Below, in pieces: positions 1-8,511 of a stretch of DNA of 64,000 bases (positions within the stretch are counted from its first letter, which is position 1; every line of letters begins with the position of its first letter). This DNA comes from Nonomuraea sp. PA05 (GTDB lineage Bacteria > Actinomycetota > Actinomycetes > Streptosporangiales > Streptosporangiaceae). Made by a program: the position numbers and the translations under genes. A model generated the notes under the pieces. The model saw only the letters and a list, made by a program, of their open reading frames with translations. It searched no databases and was not told the origin of the DNA. The stretch covers positions 124,001-188,000 of the forward strand of contig NZ_VSEY01000003.1 in NCBI RefSeq assembly GCF_008086045.1, read 5' to 3'.

Positions 1-1
1 C

Positions 2-679
2 GAGGTCCACAAGTACCCGGTGGTCCTGGTGGAGAACGTGCCGGAGTTCCAGGACTGGACGTTGTACGGCTGGTGGCTGGACGGGCTGCGGTCGCTCGGT
101 TACGACCGGATCACGCCGCTGTTGCTCGACGCCGCCGACTACGGGCACGCCCAGCACCGGATCCGGCTGTTCATCGTCGCCACCCGCAACGGTTTGGCTG
201 TGGACCTGACCCCGCCCGGCATGGCGCGCGTGCCGGCGTCCGCGATCCTCGACGACGACCCGGGCAAGCTCGTCACTCGCCCGCTGTACGTGTCGCCGCA
301 GATCGCCCAGATCCGCGACGAGGACGTGCCGCACCTGGTGACGTACCGGCGCAACGCCAAGGCCAAGCGCGCCGATCGGCATCCGATCGCCTGCGTCACC
401 GCGGGAGGCAACCACCACGCCGTCGCCACCGTTCGTGAAGGGCGGGCTTGGCATCGGCTGCTGACCAACCGCGAGTGCGCCCGCGCTCAGGGCTTCCCGG
501 ACTCGTACGAGTTCGTCGGCGACGGCAAGCAGGTCAAGAAGCAGATCGGCAACGCCGTCCCGGTCGGCATCGCCCGTTGGCTGGGCGAGCGCGTCGCCGC
601 GGCAATGAGAGGCGAGTCCACTGCGTCGGCGATCCAGTCGGTCGCCTACCAGCCCTCCCTGTTCGAGGAGGTGGCCTAG
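2..679 (+). CDS. DNA (cytosine-5-)-methyltransferase, C-terminal part (5' end outside window)
   Basis: The open frame enters from the left edge, so the N-terminal SAM-binding motifs are missing. What remains is the classic C5-MTase core: motif IV with ENVPEF right after VVLV, motif VIII as [10 protein letters not shown], a target-recognition stretch, and motif X as [20 protein letters not shown] near the C-terminus. It would transfer a methyl group from SAM to cytosine C5 in DNA. No restriction endonuclease is visible next to it, and the following genes are small phage-type genes, so an orphan, self-protecting phage methyltransferase is the likely role. The stop at 677-679 is followed at once by the next start. 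Confidence 0.93.
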   Translation, partial: EVHKYPVVLVENVPEFQDWTLYGWWLDGLRSLGYDRITPLLLDAADYGHAQHRIRLFIVATRNGLAVDLTPPGMARVPASAILDDDPGKLVTRPLYVSPQIAQIRDEDVPHLVTYRRNAKAKRADRHPIACVTAGGNHHAVATVREGRAWHRLLTNRECARAQGFPDSYEFVGDGKQVKKQIGNAVPVGIARWLGERVAAAMRGESTASAIQSVAYQPSLFEEVA

Positions 680-841
680 GTGCTCCCTGAGTGCTGCGAG
701 AAGGCCGTGGAGCGCGGCGAGTACGACGAGCACCGCCTGGTGTGCGTGCACCGCTCTCCGGCCCCAGTGGAGGAGCCGGAGACAGAGCCCCTGTTCGACA
801 TCGACCCGCCCAAGACCGAGGAAGGAGGGCCGCTGCTGTGA
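680..841 (+). CDS. small acidic protein, 53 aa, unknown
   Basis: GTG start directly after the methyltransferase stop; the stop TGA overlaps the next GTG by 3 nt. The product has two adjacent Cys near the N-terminus, a third Cys (LVCVH), and a Pro/Glu-rich tail. No family is recognised. Support comes from tight coupling on both sides and uninterrupted codon use like its neighbours. Confidence 0.6.
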   Translation: MLPECCEKAVERGEYDEHRLVCVHRSPAPVEEPETEPLFDIDPPKTEEGGPLL

Positions 842-1164
842 CCATCCCCGAGCCTGAGATGCGAGTCACCCGCTACGAGTTCTGCTGCCTGCCCGAAGGC
901 CATATCGACGCCCCGCACTTCACGATCTCCGTCGAGTATCGGGGGCGCGGTTTGTGGGCGGTTCTCGACGGGCCTTTCGCTCTCGACGCGGACGGCCGCA
1001 AGGACTACGAGCCGCGCCCGTCGTCGCGGGAGGACGACTGGCTGGCCACGCACCGGTTCGACCTGGACACCGCGAAGCGGATCGCGGTGAAGGCCGCCAA
1101 GGTCCAGACGGTCAACGGCCACACGGTGGCGGACGTGCTCCAAAAGGGCGCGGCAGATGCCTGA
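838..1164 (+). CDS. hypothetical protein, 108 aa
   Basis: GTG start overlapping the previous stop (GTGA). The product has mixed alpha/beta character, with a Cys pair (EFCCLPEGH), an aromatic beta-rich middle (FTISVEYRGRGLWAVL) and a helical C-terminus. I do not recognise a family. It is part of a chain of overlapping small genes between the two DNA-modification genes. Confidence 0.7.
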   Translation: MTIPEPEMRVTRYEFCCLPEGHIDAPHFTISVEYRGRGLWAVLDGPFALDADGRKDYEPRPSSREDDWLATHRFDLDTAKRIAVKAAKVQTVNGHTVADVLQKGAADA

Positions 1165-1363
1165 CTATCCCCTGATCGACGTGTGGGCGGTCCTCCGCGA
1201 CCCGGACATCCCCGCAGCGGTGGGGCAGCGGCTGCTCGACCGCCAGAGGGCCGTGAGCGCCGGGGAGACGCCGGCGGTGTGCCCGGAGGAGGACAAGCCG
1301 TTCCTGGCCCGTCACATCGTCCCTGCTTTTCCCGTACAGGACTCTCCCGAGGAGGCGCTGTGA
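1157..1363 (+). CDS. hypothetical protein, 68 aa
   Basis: The ATG start overlaps the previous gene by 8 nt and the stop overlaps the next ATG by 1 nt. It is a short soluble protein starting MPDYPLIDVWAVLRDPDIP. Function unknown; position suggests cotranslation with its neighbours. Confidence 0.65.
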   Translation: MPDYPLIDVWAVLRDPDIPAAVGQRLLDRQRAVSAGETPAVCPEEDKPFLARHIVPAFPVQDSPEEAL

Positions 1364-1764
1364 TGCTGCACCTCGTCCAACTCGACTGCGACCCGACGCA
1401 CCTGTTCCGCGCCCTGAAGCAGGCCGGGATGAGGCCGACGCCTCCAGAGCCGTTCGGCCCGTGCGGCGTGGTCCTCCTGCTGCGGGACCTCTCGGGAACG
1501 CCAGCGGGGAAGGTGATCGTCACCCAAGGACCGCTCGACGACACCGAGTGGTTGCACGCCTCCATCTCGTGGCGGGACCGGATGCCCACCTACGACGAGC
1601 TGACGGTGGTGAAGGCGGGAGTGTTCGGCCCCGAGCGGGAGGCGTACCAGGTGTTCCCGCCGCAGGACCGGCACGTCAACATCCACAACTTCGCCCTCCA
1701 CCTGTGGGGGAGAGCGGACGGTGTTCGGGTCCTGCCGGACTTCGGCCAGTGGGGGACGATCTGA
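1363..1764 (+). CDS. hypothetical protein, 133 aa, single alpha/beta domain
   Basis: ATG within a TGATG overlap. The product has a hydrophobic strand (CGVVLLLRDLSGTPAGKVIVTQ) and then a WLHASISWRDRMPTYDEL segment. The latter resembles a small uncharacterised domain often found in actinobacterial phage proteins that begins with a Trp-x-His-x-Ser motif (tentative). Function unknown. Tight overlaps on both sides show it is a genuine gene. Confidence 0.7.
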   Translation: MLHLVQLDCDPTHLFRALKQAGMRPTPPEPFGPCGVVLLLRDLSGTPAGKVIVTQGPLDDTEWLHASISWRDRMPTYDELTVVKAGVFGPEREAYQVFPPQDRHVNIHNFALHLWGRADGVRVLPDFGQWGTI

Positions 1765-2018
1765 TGCCGCGGCCCACCTTCACCGAGTGGACGGAGATCC
1801 GCCTGATCGGCTCTCAGGCGGCCGTTGACGGCGCTGACCGCATTCTTCGCGAGACGGGCGCCGAGATCGCCACCGACAGCGGCACACAGCCCGCCCGCAA
1901 GGGCGGAGACGGAAAGGTCCGCCGCTACGTCGTGGCCCGCCTCGCCGAGTCTCCGGACGTTTCCAGAACGGTTCGGAACAGCTCGGAACGATCCCGAACG
2001 GAGGCGAATGATGCCTAG
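1764..2018 (+). CDS. hypothetical protein, 84 aa
   Basis: ATG in a TGATG overlap with the preceding gene. The C-terminus overlaps the start of the helicase-methyltransferase gene. The first half (IRLIGSQAAVDGADRILRETGAEIA) looks like a small alpha/beta fold and the tail is Arg/Ser-rich. Function unknown. Confidence 0.65.
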   Translation: MPRPTFTEWTEIRLIGSQAAVDGADRILRETGAEIATDSGTQPARKGGDGKVRRYVVARLAESPDVSRTVRNSSERSRTEANDA

Positions 2019-4539
2019 CCAGTCGTACACCGACTTCCTCGCGGGCAAGGCCTCGCTCGCCGAGCCTGCCGGGTTCACCACGGAGCCTGTCGAGGTGCAC
2101 CCAATCTTGAAGCCTCACCAGCGGGACATTGTGGTGTGGGCGGTCCGAGGTGGCAGGCGGGCGGTGTTCGCCGCATTCGGACTCGGCAAGTCCGTGATGC
2201 AGTTGGAAATCCTGCGCCTCACGCTCGCCCACTCCGGTGGCGCACGCGCCCTCATCGTCTGCCCGCTCGGTGTGCGAGGCGAGTTCATCCGGGACGCCGC
2301 GATGCTCGGCCTCACCGTGACGTTCGTCCGCGCCTCCGGCCAGGTGAACGGGCCGGGCCTGTACGTCACGAACTACGAGAGCGTGCGGGACGGGAAGCTT
2401 GACCCGAACCTGTTCGACGCCGTCAGCTTGGACGAGGCGTCGGTGCTGCGCTCGTTCGGCTCCAAGACGTACCAGACGTTTCTGTCCCTGTTCGGCGATG
2501 TCCCTTACCGGTTTCTGGCGACCGCCACGCCGGCGCCGAACCGGTACAAGGAGCTCATCCACTACGCCGGGTTCCTCGGGGTCATGGACACCGGGCAGGC
2601 CTTGACGCGCTTCTTTCAGCGCGACTCGACCAAGGCGAACAACCTGACCTTGTACCCGCACAAAGAGCGCGAGTTCTGGCTGTGGCTCAACACGTGGGCG
2701 GTGTTCCTACAGAGTCCTTCCGATCTCGGCTACGACGACACCGGATATGACTTGCCGCCGATCGAGGTCCGGCACCACGAGGTGGCGGTGGATCACTCTG
2801 ACGCGCCGGTCGACCGGGACGGACAGGCCGCGTTGTTCCGCGGTGGCGCGCTTGGTGTCGAGGATGTGGCGCGGGAGAAGAGGGACACGCTCCCGGCCCG
2901 GATCGACCAGCTCATGTCCATCGTGGGCGCCCACGTCGCCGACCACCCGGGTGACCAGATCATCATCTGGTGCGACCTGAACGCCGAACAGGACGCCATC
3001 GAGCGCGCTCTCGCCGCCGCAGGCCTGACCTACTCCTCCGTTCACGGGTCTCTCCCGCTGGAGGAGGCCGAGAGACGGCTGCAGCAGTGGCGCGACCGGG
3101 AGACATACGCCTTGATCGGCAAGCCGGTGATGCTCGGCCAGGGCATGAACCTGCAGCAGTGCTGCACGGCCGTGTTCGTCGGCGTCACCTACAAGTTCAA
3201 CGACCTGATTCAGGCCGTCCACCGCATCCAGCGCTACGGACAGACCCGCACCTGCTACGCGCACATCATCCATGCCGAGTCCGAGCGTGAGGTCGTCCGC
3301 ACCTTGCAGGAGAAGTGGGCCCGACACAAGGAACTGACCTCGACCATGAGCGACATCATTCGCGAGCACGGCCTGTCGAGTGCCAGCATCGCCGCCGAGC
3401 TTGTCCGCTCCATGGGAGTGGAGCGGATCGAGGCGAGCGGCAACGGCTGGCTGGTGGCCAACAACGACTGTGTGCTGGAGACGCAGGCGATGGAGGCCGA
3501 CAGCGTCGACCTGATCGTCACGAGCATCCCGTTTTCGAACCACTACGAGTACACGCCGAGCTACAACGACTTCGGGCACACCGACAACAACGATCACTTC
3601 TGGGCCCAGATGGACTTCCTGACGCCCGAGCTGTTGCGGGTGTTGCGGCCAGGCCGGGTCTACGCCTGTCACGTCAAGGACCGCATTCTGTTCGGAGCGG
3701 TGACCGGCGCCGGCGTGCCCACCGTCTCCCCCTTCCATGCCGAGGCACTGATGCATGGCCGCCGCCATGGGTTCGACTACATGGGCATGATCACGGTGGT
3801 GACGGACGTGGTCCGAGAGAACAACCAGACGTACAGGCTCGGCTGGTCTGAGCAGTGCAAGGACGGCACCAAGATGGGCGCCGGGTCCCCCGAGTACATC
3901 CTGCTGTTCCACAAGCCGCAGACCGACCGTAGCCGCGGCTACGCCGATGTCCCCGTTGTGAAGGATAAGGCCTCTTACACGCGGGCCCGGTGGCAGGTGG
4001 ACGCGCACGCCTTCTGGAGGTCGTCCGGTAACCGGCCGCTCACCCCGGAGGAGTTGGCGGCGCTCCCGCCCGACCAGATGTCACGGCTGTTCACGGAGAA
4101 CACGCTGCGCCAGGTGTACGACTACGAGGCGCACGTCCGCATCGGCGAGGCGTTGGAGGGGCGGGGCGCGCTCCCAGCGACGTTCATGAGCCTCGCCCCT
4201 GGCTCGCACCACCCGGAGGTCTGGCACGACGTCAACCGGATGCTCACGCTCAACACCGAGCAGTCCAGGCGGCGCCAGCAGCTCCACGTATGCCCTCTCC
4301 AGTGGGACATCGTGGACCGGCTCATCACCCGGTTCAGCAACCCGGACGAGCTCGTTTATGACCCGTTCGGAGGTCTGTTCACGGTGCCCGTTCGGGCGCT
4401 CCATCTTGGTCGGCGCGGCCGAGCCGCGGAACTCAACACCAGCTACTTCCTCGACGGCATCAAGTATCTCCAGGCGCAAGAGCGGAAGGCCGACATGCCC
4501 GGACTCTTCGATTTGATCGAGGTGGCCGATGCGTCCTGA
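2008..4539 (+). CDS. SF2 helicase-DNA methyltransferase fusion, 843 aa
   Basis: N-terminal half: SNF2/SF2 helicase with Walker A FGLGKS at residues 57-62, DEAS (motif II) at 142-145, TATP (motif III) at 172-175, then a C-terminal helicase lobe containing VMLGQGMNLQQC and IQAVHRIQRYGQ. C-terminal half: beta-class amino-methyltransferase with catalytic SIPFS (a DPPY-type variant) at about 505-509, the typical LLRVLRPGRVYACHVKDR strand-helix, and the SAM motif YDPFGG near 784. Order (catalytic motif before SAM motif) matches N6-adenine/N4-cytosine enzymes. It probably translocates on or remodels phage DNA while methylating it. ATG 2008 or 2011 follows a GAGG and lies inside the previous gene's end. 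No nuclease domain is seen. Confidence 0.92.
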   Translation: MMPSQSYTDFLAGKASLAEPAGFTTEPVEVHPILKPHQRDIVVWAVRGGRRAVFAAFGLGKSVMQLEILRLTLAHSGGARALIVCPLGVRGEFIRDAAMLGLTVTFVRASGQVNGPGLYVTNYESVRDGKLDPNLFDAVSLDEASVLRSFGSKTYQTFLSLFGDVPYRFLATATPAPNRYKELIHYAGFLGVMDTGQALTRFFQRDSTKANNLTLYPHKEREFWLWLNTWAVFLQSPSDLGYDDTGYDLPPIEVRHHEVAVDHSDAPVDRDGQAALFRGGALGVEDVAREKRDTLPARIDQLMSIVGAHVADHPGDQIIIWCDLNAEQDAIERALAAAGLTYSSVHGSLPLEEAERRLQQWRDRETYALIGKPVMLGQGMNLQQCCTAVFVGVTYKFNDLIQAVHRIQRYGQTRTCYAHIIHAESEREVVRTLQEKWARHKELTSTMSDIIREHGLSSASIAAELVRSMGVERIEASGNGWLVANNDCVLETQAMEADSVDLIVTSIPFSNHYEYTPSYNDFGHTDNNDHFWAQMDFLTPELLRVLRPGRVYACHVKDRILFGAVTGAGVPTVSPFHAEALMHGRRHGFDYMGMITVVTDVVRENNQTYRLGWSEQCKDGTKMGAGSPEYILLFHKPQTDRSRGYADVPVVKDKASYTRARWQVDAHAFWRSSGNRPLTPEELAALPPDQMSRLFTENTLRQVYDYEAHVRIGEALEGRGALPATFMSLAPGSHHPEVWHDVNRMLTLNTEQSRRRQQLHVCPLQWDIVDRLITRFSNPDELVYDPFGGLFTVPVRALHLGRRGRAAELNTSYFLDGIKYLQAQERKADMPGLFDLIEVADAS

Positions 4540-4756
4540 CCTGACTCCTGATGCGGCGCAGGCCCGCATGGACGACCTAGCCCTGGACCGCTTCTACCGG
4601 TGGCTGGACCGCATCGCCCCACACCCCGGCTGCTGGGAGAAGGCCGCAGCCGACGCGTCGGCGCCCCCGGAACTGTCCGAGCTGGTTCGGATGATGCGCG
4701 ACTACACCGACGTCGGTACCCGTGCAAGCACCAAAGAGGAGGAGACTCGTGCCTAG
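4529..4756 (+). CDS. hypothetical protein, 75 aa
   Basis: ATG start 11 nt inside the fusion gene. Mostly helical, with an LDRFYRWLDRIAPHPGCWEKAAAD segment and an acidic tail. Its stop overlaps the WhiB-like start. Function unknown; probably cotranslated. Confidence 0.7.
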   Translation: MRPDLTPDAAQARMDDLALDRFYRWLDRIAPHPGCWEKAAADASAPPELSELVRMMRDYTDVGTRASTKEEETRA

Positions 4757-5045
4757 CGCCCGGATCCCAGAGAAGACCGGCAACGGCAGCGGCTGGCGCC
4801 AGCGGGCTGCCTGCCGCGACATGGACGCAGAGACGTTCTTCCCGGTCGGGAACACCGGTTATGCACTCATTCAGGCAGCGGAGGCCAAGCAGGTCTGCGG
4901 GTCGTGTTCAGTCGTCGCGGCGTGCCTGGATTGGGCGCTGACCATGGGCGAAACCGGTATTTGGGGCGGCAAGACGGAGGAGGAACGCAAGTCCCTCAAG
5001 CGAAGCCTTCAGCGTCGTGCCCGCGCTGAGACGGCGGTGGTGTGA
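4749..5045 (+). CDS. WhiB-like iron-sulfur transcription regulator
   Basis: 98 aa with the Wbl signature: four Cys (AACRD, then CGSC, then AACLDWAL) that should ligate a 4Fe-4S cluster, followed by the G-I-W-G-G turn and a basic C-terminus (KSLKRSLQRRARAE) for DNA or sigma-factor contact. Length is normal for the family. I chose GTG 4749, which overlaps the previous stop; an earlier ATG at 4722 would only add a basic leader. Phage WhiB proteins are known to influence host transcription and superinfection, so a regulatory role in lysogeny is plausible here. Confidence 0.95.
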   Translation: MPSARIPEKTGNGSGWRQRAACRDMDAETFFPVGNTGYALIQAAEAKQVCGSCSVVAACLDWALTMGETGIWGGKTEEERKSLKRSLQRRARAETAVV

Positions 5046-5398
5046 TGGCCGAGCACCCGCACGGCAGCGCCCACCGCTACCGGTCTGGCGGTTGCCGCTG
5101 CCCGCGCTGCACCGCGGCGCACGCCCGCGCGCAGAACGTCTACCGGCTCGCTGTCAAGACGGGTGACCATCGCCCGGACGCGGAGGCGGAGAAGGTCCGC
5201 AGGCACGTGCAGACGCTCAGGGACGCCGGGATGAGCCTGCGGCAGATCGCCATCGCGGCGGGCGTGTCGAAGGGTGTCGTGGACGCCCTCATCTACGGCG
5301 TCCCCTCGCAGGGGCGCCGCCGCTCCAGCCGGATCAGGCCTGCCAACGCCGACAAGCTGCTCGCGGTCCAGCCGCGCCAGCAGGCCGGGGCGGCGTGA
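5042..5398 (+). CDS. Cys-rich HTH DNA-binding protein (paralogue A)
   Basis: 117-118 aa (GTG 5042 or ATG 5045 inside the previous stop). The N-terminus has HGSAHRYRSGGCRCPRC, a short CxCxxC metal-binding-like module common in actinophage proteins. The middle contains a clear helix-turn-helix (MSLRQIAIAAGVSKGVVDALIYG). The tail is basic. It is likely a small DNA-binding regulator. The next gene encodes a longer relative, so this is a tandem duplication beside the WhiB-like gene. Confidence 0.85.
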   Translation: MMAEHPHGSAHRYRSGGCRCPRCTAAHARAQNVYRLAVKTGDHRPDAEAEKVRRHVQTLRDAGMSLRQIAIAAGVSKGVVDALIYGVPSQGRRRSSRIRPANADKLLAVQPRQQAGAA

Positions 5399-6057
5399 TG
5401 GGCGAGGTCCGTCACGGCACGATCCGCCGCTACAACGCCTACCGCTGCCGCTGTACGCCGTGCAGGGCGGCCAAGAGCCGTTACGACGTCAACCGGCGCC
5501 GCCTCATGGCGTACGGGCGGTGGACGGCGTACGGCGATGCCGGGTTCGTCCGTGCGCACGTGGCCGGGCTGATGGCCCGCGGGCTCAGCCCCACGGCGAT
5601 CGCGGACCTGGCGGGCGTCCACGCCGAGTGCGTGCTGCAGGTGCTCAACGAGCAGCATGTGCGCGGCCCGCTCGACATCAACGCCCGCTCACTCCTGGCG
5701 GTCTCGTTCGACCTCGACGCGATCCCGGACCGGGTGCTGATCGACGCCACGGGCACCCGCCGCCGCGTTCAGGCGCTCGTCGCCATCGGGTATTCGCTGA
5801 GCGCCCAGTGCGCCCTGCTGGGACGCACGGTCAACAACTACTACAAGGTGCTGCGCAACCCGCGCGTGTTCGCCGAGACGGCCCGCGCGGTCCGCGACCT
5901 GTATCGGGAGTTGTCGAGGACGCCGGCCCCGCCCTCGCGCGGCGCCAAGCTGGCCTGCCGTCGCGCTGCCCGTAACGGGTGGCTGTCACCGCTGGCGTGG
6001 GACGACATCGACGACCCCAACGAGAAGCCCAAGGGTGTCCGCCGGGAGGCGTCATGA
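5395..6057 (+). CDS. Cys-rich HTH DNA-binding protein (paralogue B, longer)
   Basis: 219-220 aa. The N-terminus (HGTIRRYNAYRCRCTPC) aligns with the preceding protein and a first HTH follows (LSPTAIADLAGVHAECVLQVLNE). A second HTH-like segment (ALVAIGYSLSAQCALLGRTVNNYYKVLR) is present around residues 125-155. Starts overlap the previous stop (GTG 5395, ATG 5398). It ends convergent with the minus-strand gene at 6084. It is probably a regulator made from the same building block as its neighbour plus a second DNA-binding unit. Confidence 0.85.
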   Translation: MMGEVRHGTIRRYNAYRCRCTPCRAAKSRYDVNRRRLMAYGRWTAYGDAGFVRAHVAGLMARGLSPTAIADLAGVHAECVLQVLNEQHVRGPLDINARSLLAVSFDLDAIPDRVLIDATGTRRRVQALVAIGYSLSAQCALLGRTVNNYYKVLRNPRVFAETARAVRDLYRELSRTPAPPSRGAKLACRRAARNGWLSPLAWDDIDDPNEKPKGVRREAS

Positions 6058-6083
6058 CTTCTGGGGCTCGGGTAGCCAGCAGC

Positions 6084-6329
6084 TCAGGAGTCGGAGGACT
6101 CGGAAGGCGCGATGCCGGCGTTTCGGGCGGCCACCTGGAAGCGCCGGACCTGCTCGCGAGTGATCTTCAACTCGGTGGCGATGTCCTTCTGCTCAACGCC
6201 CCCAGCGCGGGCCAGGAGGATCTCTCGCCCAAGCTCGGCTTGCGCGTCGGCGATGAGCTGCTTGGCGCGGGCCTTGGCTTCCTCAAGTGCGGCGTTCGCG
6301 GTTCGGATGCCGGTCATGGGGTCGGACAC
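6084..6329 (-). CDS. small helical HTH-type protein, 81 aa
   Basis: Minus-strand gene facing the plus-strand operon end. Residues 12-40 form an Ala/Glu/Lys amphipathic helix; residues 45-72 (GVEQKDIATELKITREQVRRFQVAARNAG) form a helix-turn-helix. Upstream (6330-6464) is the only AT-rich stretch nearby and is shared with the divergent gene at 6465. A small regulator controlling that divergent region is the natural inference; no exact family is recognised. Confidence 0.7.
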   Translation of the reverse strand: MSDPMTGIRTANAALEEAKARAKQLIADAQAELGREILLARAGGVEQKDIATELKITREQVRRFQVAARNAGIAPSESSDS

Positions 6330-6397
6330 CTTTCCATGGTCGCACCTCTAATGAGGCCAATATATCAGAGGCCCCAAGCCGTGAAGCCTCAAACATG

Positions 6398-6424
6398 TAT
6401 GCCAACAAGTGTGTGGCATATAGT
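6398..6424. promoter_or_regulatory. palindromic operator candidate overlapping a -10 box
   Basis: Arms TATGCCA (6398-6404) and TGGCATA (6414-6420) form a perfect 7-bp inverted repeat with a 9-nt spacer, between divergent genes. A TATAGT -10-like box (6419-6424) overlaps the right arm and faces the gene at 6465. A repressor bound here could block that promoter. The 9-nt core GTGGCATAT recurs at 21637-21645. Confidence 0.5.
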
Positions 6425-6464
6425 GGACGGGTCGGGCGTTGCCCCAGTGACCCCAGGAGTGCCG

Positions 6465-7364
6465 ATGGCCGTCGGTAAGCGTCTCAGGTTCCAGATCTTC
6501 CGCCGCGACAACTTCGCCTGCCGCTACTGCGGACTGGCGGCAAAGGATGGGGCGGTCCTTGAAGTCGATCACATGACCCCCAGGTCCGATGGCGGCCGAG
6601 ATGTACCCACGAACCTGATCACGGCATGCGAGGACTGCAACTCAGGCAAGAGCGATATCGCCTTGGAGTCCGCCGTTGTCGAGGACGTTCCTCAGGCCGA
6701 CCTGGACGCCGCCATCGCTGCTCGCGCACTCGCGGCCGAAGAAGGCGACGAGGAAGAACTGGCGGAGTGGGTGCACGACTTAGAGATCGCTTCTGCCGTC
6801 AGGTGGTATTCGGGCTTCGGCCGGAACCTTCCCCACCCGTTGGAGAGTGGCGCCTGGCTGGTGTCGTTCACCACCGCCGTAGCGACCGGCCGAAAGGCCG
6901 AAGACATCCTCGCTGCTTGCGAAGCTGCAGGAGAAGCCCGCAAGCCTGAACTCGCGGTGTTCCTCCCCCCGGCAGGTGCCGATCGTGGAACGTCCGAGGA
7001 GGAGGCCGACGCGATCATTGCTCACGCCTATCTCGCCGGCTTCACCCCTCCAGAGCGAGTCAAGCTGCTCTGGGCCGCTCGACGGGACATCGGCGACCGC
7101 TGGCCGTCCGAACGCGAATTGATCACGGCTGCTGCTAGCAAGGGGCGGTTTGTTATCGAGGAGTTCGGCCGCGACAAAGAAGCGCTCCTGGCATGGCTGC
7201 AACGCCTTCCTGGCGACGAAGGATCCCTTGCGTTGGTGAAGGCGACCGCCGAGTGGGATGCCGCCTGCAAAGGACATCGCCGAACTTCTGCCTACGAGTG
7301 CCCTGATGAGGTGCTCGAAATCGCGGTCAGTCACACGCTTGGTGCGACGGTGCCCCATGCCTAG
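6465..7364 (+). CDS. HNH endonuclease domain protein, 299 aa
   Basis: The N-terminal HNH fold is textbook: RFQIFRRDNFACRYCG, then LEVDHMTPRSDGG, then NLITACEDCNSGKSD, giving the CxxC/CxxC zinc pairs and the catalytic DH at residues about 33-34. The remaining ~230 residues are helical, acidic and unrecognised, with no second known domain. ATG 6465 has AGGAG five nt upstream; GTG 6447 and 6459 are alternatives. A stand-alone nuclease at the head of the replication module, possibly acting with the replisome-organizer-like gene that follows. Confidence 0.88.
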   Translation: MAVGKRLRFQIFRRDNFACRYCGLAAKDGAVLEVDHMTPRSDGGRDVPTNLITACEDCNSGKSDIALESAVVEDVPQADLDAAIAARALAAEEGDEEELAEWVHDLEIASAVRWYSGFGRNLPHPLESGAWLVSFTTAVATGRKAEDILAACEAAGEARKPELAVFLPPAGADRGTSEEEADAIIAHAYLAGFTPPERVKLLWAARRDIGDRWPSERELITAAASKGRFVIEEFGRDKEALLAWLQRLPGDEGSLALVKATAEWDAACKGHRRTSAYECPDEVLEIAVSHTLGATVPHA

Positions 7365-7428
7365 TCGTCGAAGACAGGGCCTGCTCCGCAGTTCAACCAA
7401 TCCCTACTGATCCACCTGGAGCAACACC

Positions 7429-8511
7429 TTGCCACGGATGCGCACGCTCAAGCCGGAAGCGTTCAGTTCGGAGACCCTCACCGAGGTCTCCGTACATGCA
7501 CGCTGGAACTTTGCCGGCTTGTGGACTTACGCCGACGACGAGGGACGCGGCCGGGCCGAAGTGCGACTCATAAAAGCCGCCGTTTGGCCGCTGGACGACG
7601 ACGTCACGCCGCGGGAGGTGGCAGCCTTCCTCGACGAACTGGAGGCGGCACACCTGATCTGTCGATACGAGAGCGGCGGCAAGCAGTACCTGCACATCGT
7701 GAATTTCGCGGAGCACCAGAAGCCGAACCGTCCCGTGGCGAGCAAACTCCCTGAGTGCCCGAAGGTGACCCACGGAGGGCTCACTGAGGACTCAGTGAGC
7801 AGTAACGAAGATGTCATTCGGACCGCGCGCAGCATTGGGCGGGCACTGGACTGCGCCGACCTGGGCGCCATGTGGGAAGTTTCCGAGCAAATCTCCGACG
7901 CAGCCCTCATTGCCGCAGGTCAAATGGCAATCACTGAGGACTCACTGAGGACTCACGGAGCCGTTGAGCGGAACTCGTTCACGAACACTCCTACTCCTAC
8001 TCCTCTCCGTACGGAGGGAGAAGGAGATGTAGATGGAGCGTCGGAAATTGGAGCTGAGAAGTCTGCGACTTCTCAGGAAACGTCCGAAGCCGACGGCAGC
8101 GCCGAAGACGAGGAAGAAGCCGAACCGTCACGCGAGGACGTCGAGCGCCTGTGCAGGCACCTGGCTGATCGCATCGTGGCGAACGGGTCCAAGCCCCCCA
8201 CCGTCGGAAAGCGCTGGAGGAACGCCGCCCGCCTGATGCTCGACAAAGACGGGCGGACCGAGGAGCAGATCCACCTCGCCATCGACTGGTGCCAGAACGA
8301 CGAGTTCTGGCGCTCCAACATCCTCAGCATGCCGACCCTGCGCGACCAGTACGACCGCCTGCGCCTCCAGGCAAAGAACCAGGTTGGCCGCCGGTCGCAA
8401 GCCCCTAGTCAGCGCTCTACGACTGACGAGCGCGTCGCCCAGGCCCAAAGCCTCAAGGAGCGCTTCCGCTCCGGCATGCCCCCAACGATCCAAGGAGAGA
8501 TTGCGCAATGA
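7429..8511 (+). CDS. phage replisome organizer / replication initiation-like protein, 360 aa
   Basis: The N-terminus (RMRTLKPEAFSSETL, then ARWNFAGLWTYADDEGRGR and LLDELEAAHLICRY-type winged-helix) is the typical start of actinophage replication proteins that bind the origin. The centre is low complexity and acidic (about residues 190-225). A second helical domain (CRHLADRIVANGSKPPTVGKRW) resembles the DnaD/DnaB-like C-terminal module used to recruit helicase. TTG 7429 is preferred because TGGAG lies 7 nt before it. The gene overlaps the loader-like gene by 4 nt. Confidence 0.8.
   Translation: MPRMRTLKPEAFSSETLTEVSVHARWNFAGLWTYADDEGRGRAEVRLIKAAVWPLDDDVTPREVAAFLDELEAAHLICRYESGGKQYLHIVNFAEHQKPNRPVASKLPECPKVTHGGLTEDSVSSNEDVIRTARSIGRALDCADLGAMWEVSEQISDAALIAAGQMAITEDSLRTHGAVERNSFTNTPTPTPLRTEGEGDVDGASEIGAEKSATSQETSEADGSAEDEEEAEPSREDVERLCRHLADRIVANGSKPPTVGKRWRNAARLMLDKDGRTEEQIHLAIDWCQNDEFWRSNILSMPTLRDQYDRLRLQAKNQVGRRSQAPSQRSTTDERVAQAQSLKERFRSGMPPTIQGEIAQ

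Noticed and set aside
2707-4008. 433-codon open frame on the minus strand
   Set aside because: Antisense to the helicase-methyltransferase fusion; composition and lack of motifs mark it as a shadow.
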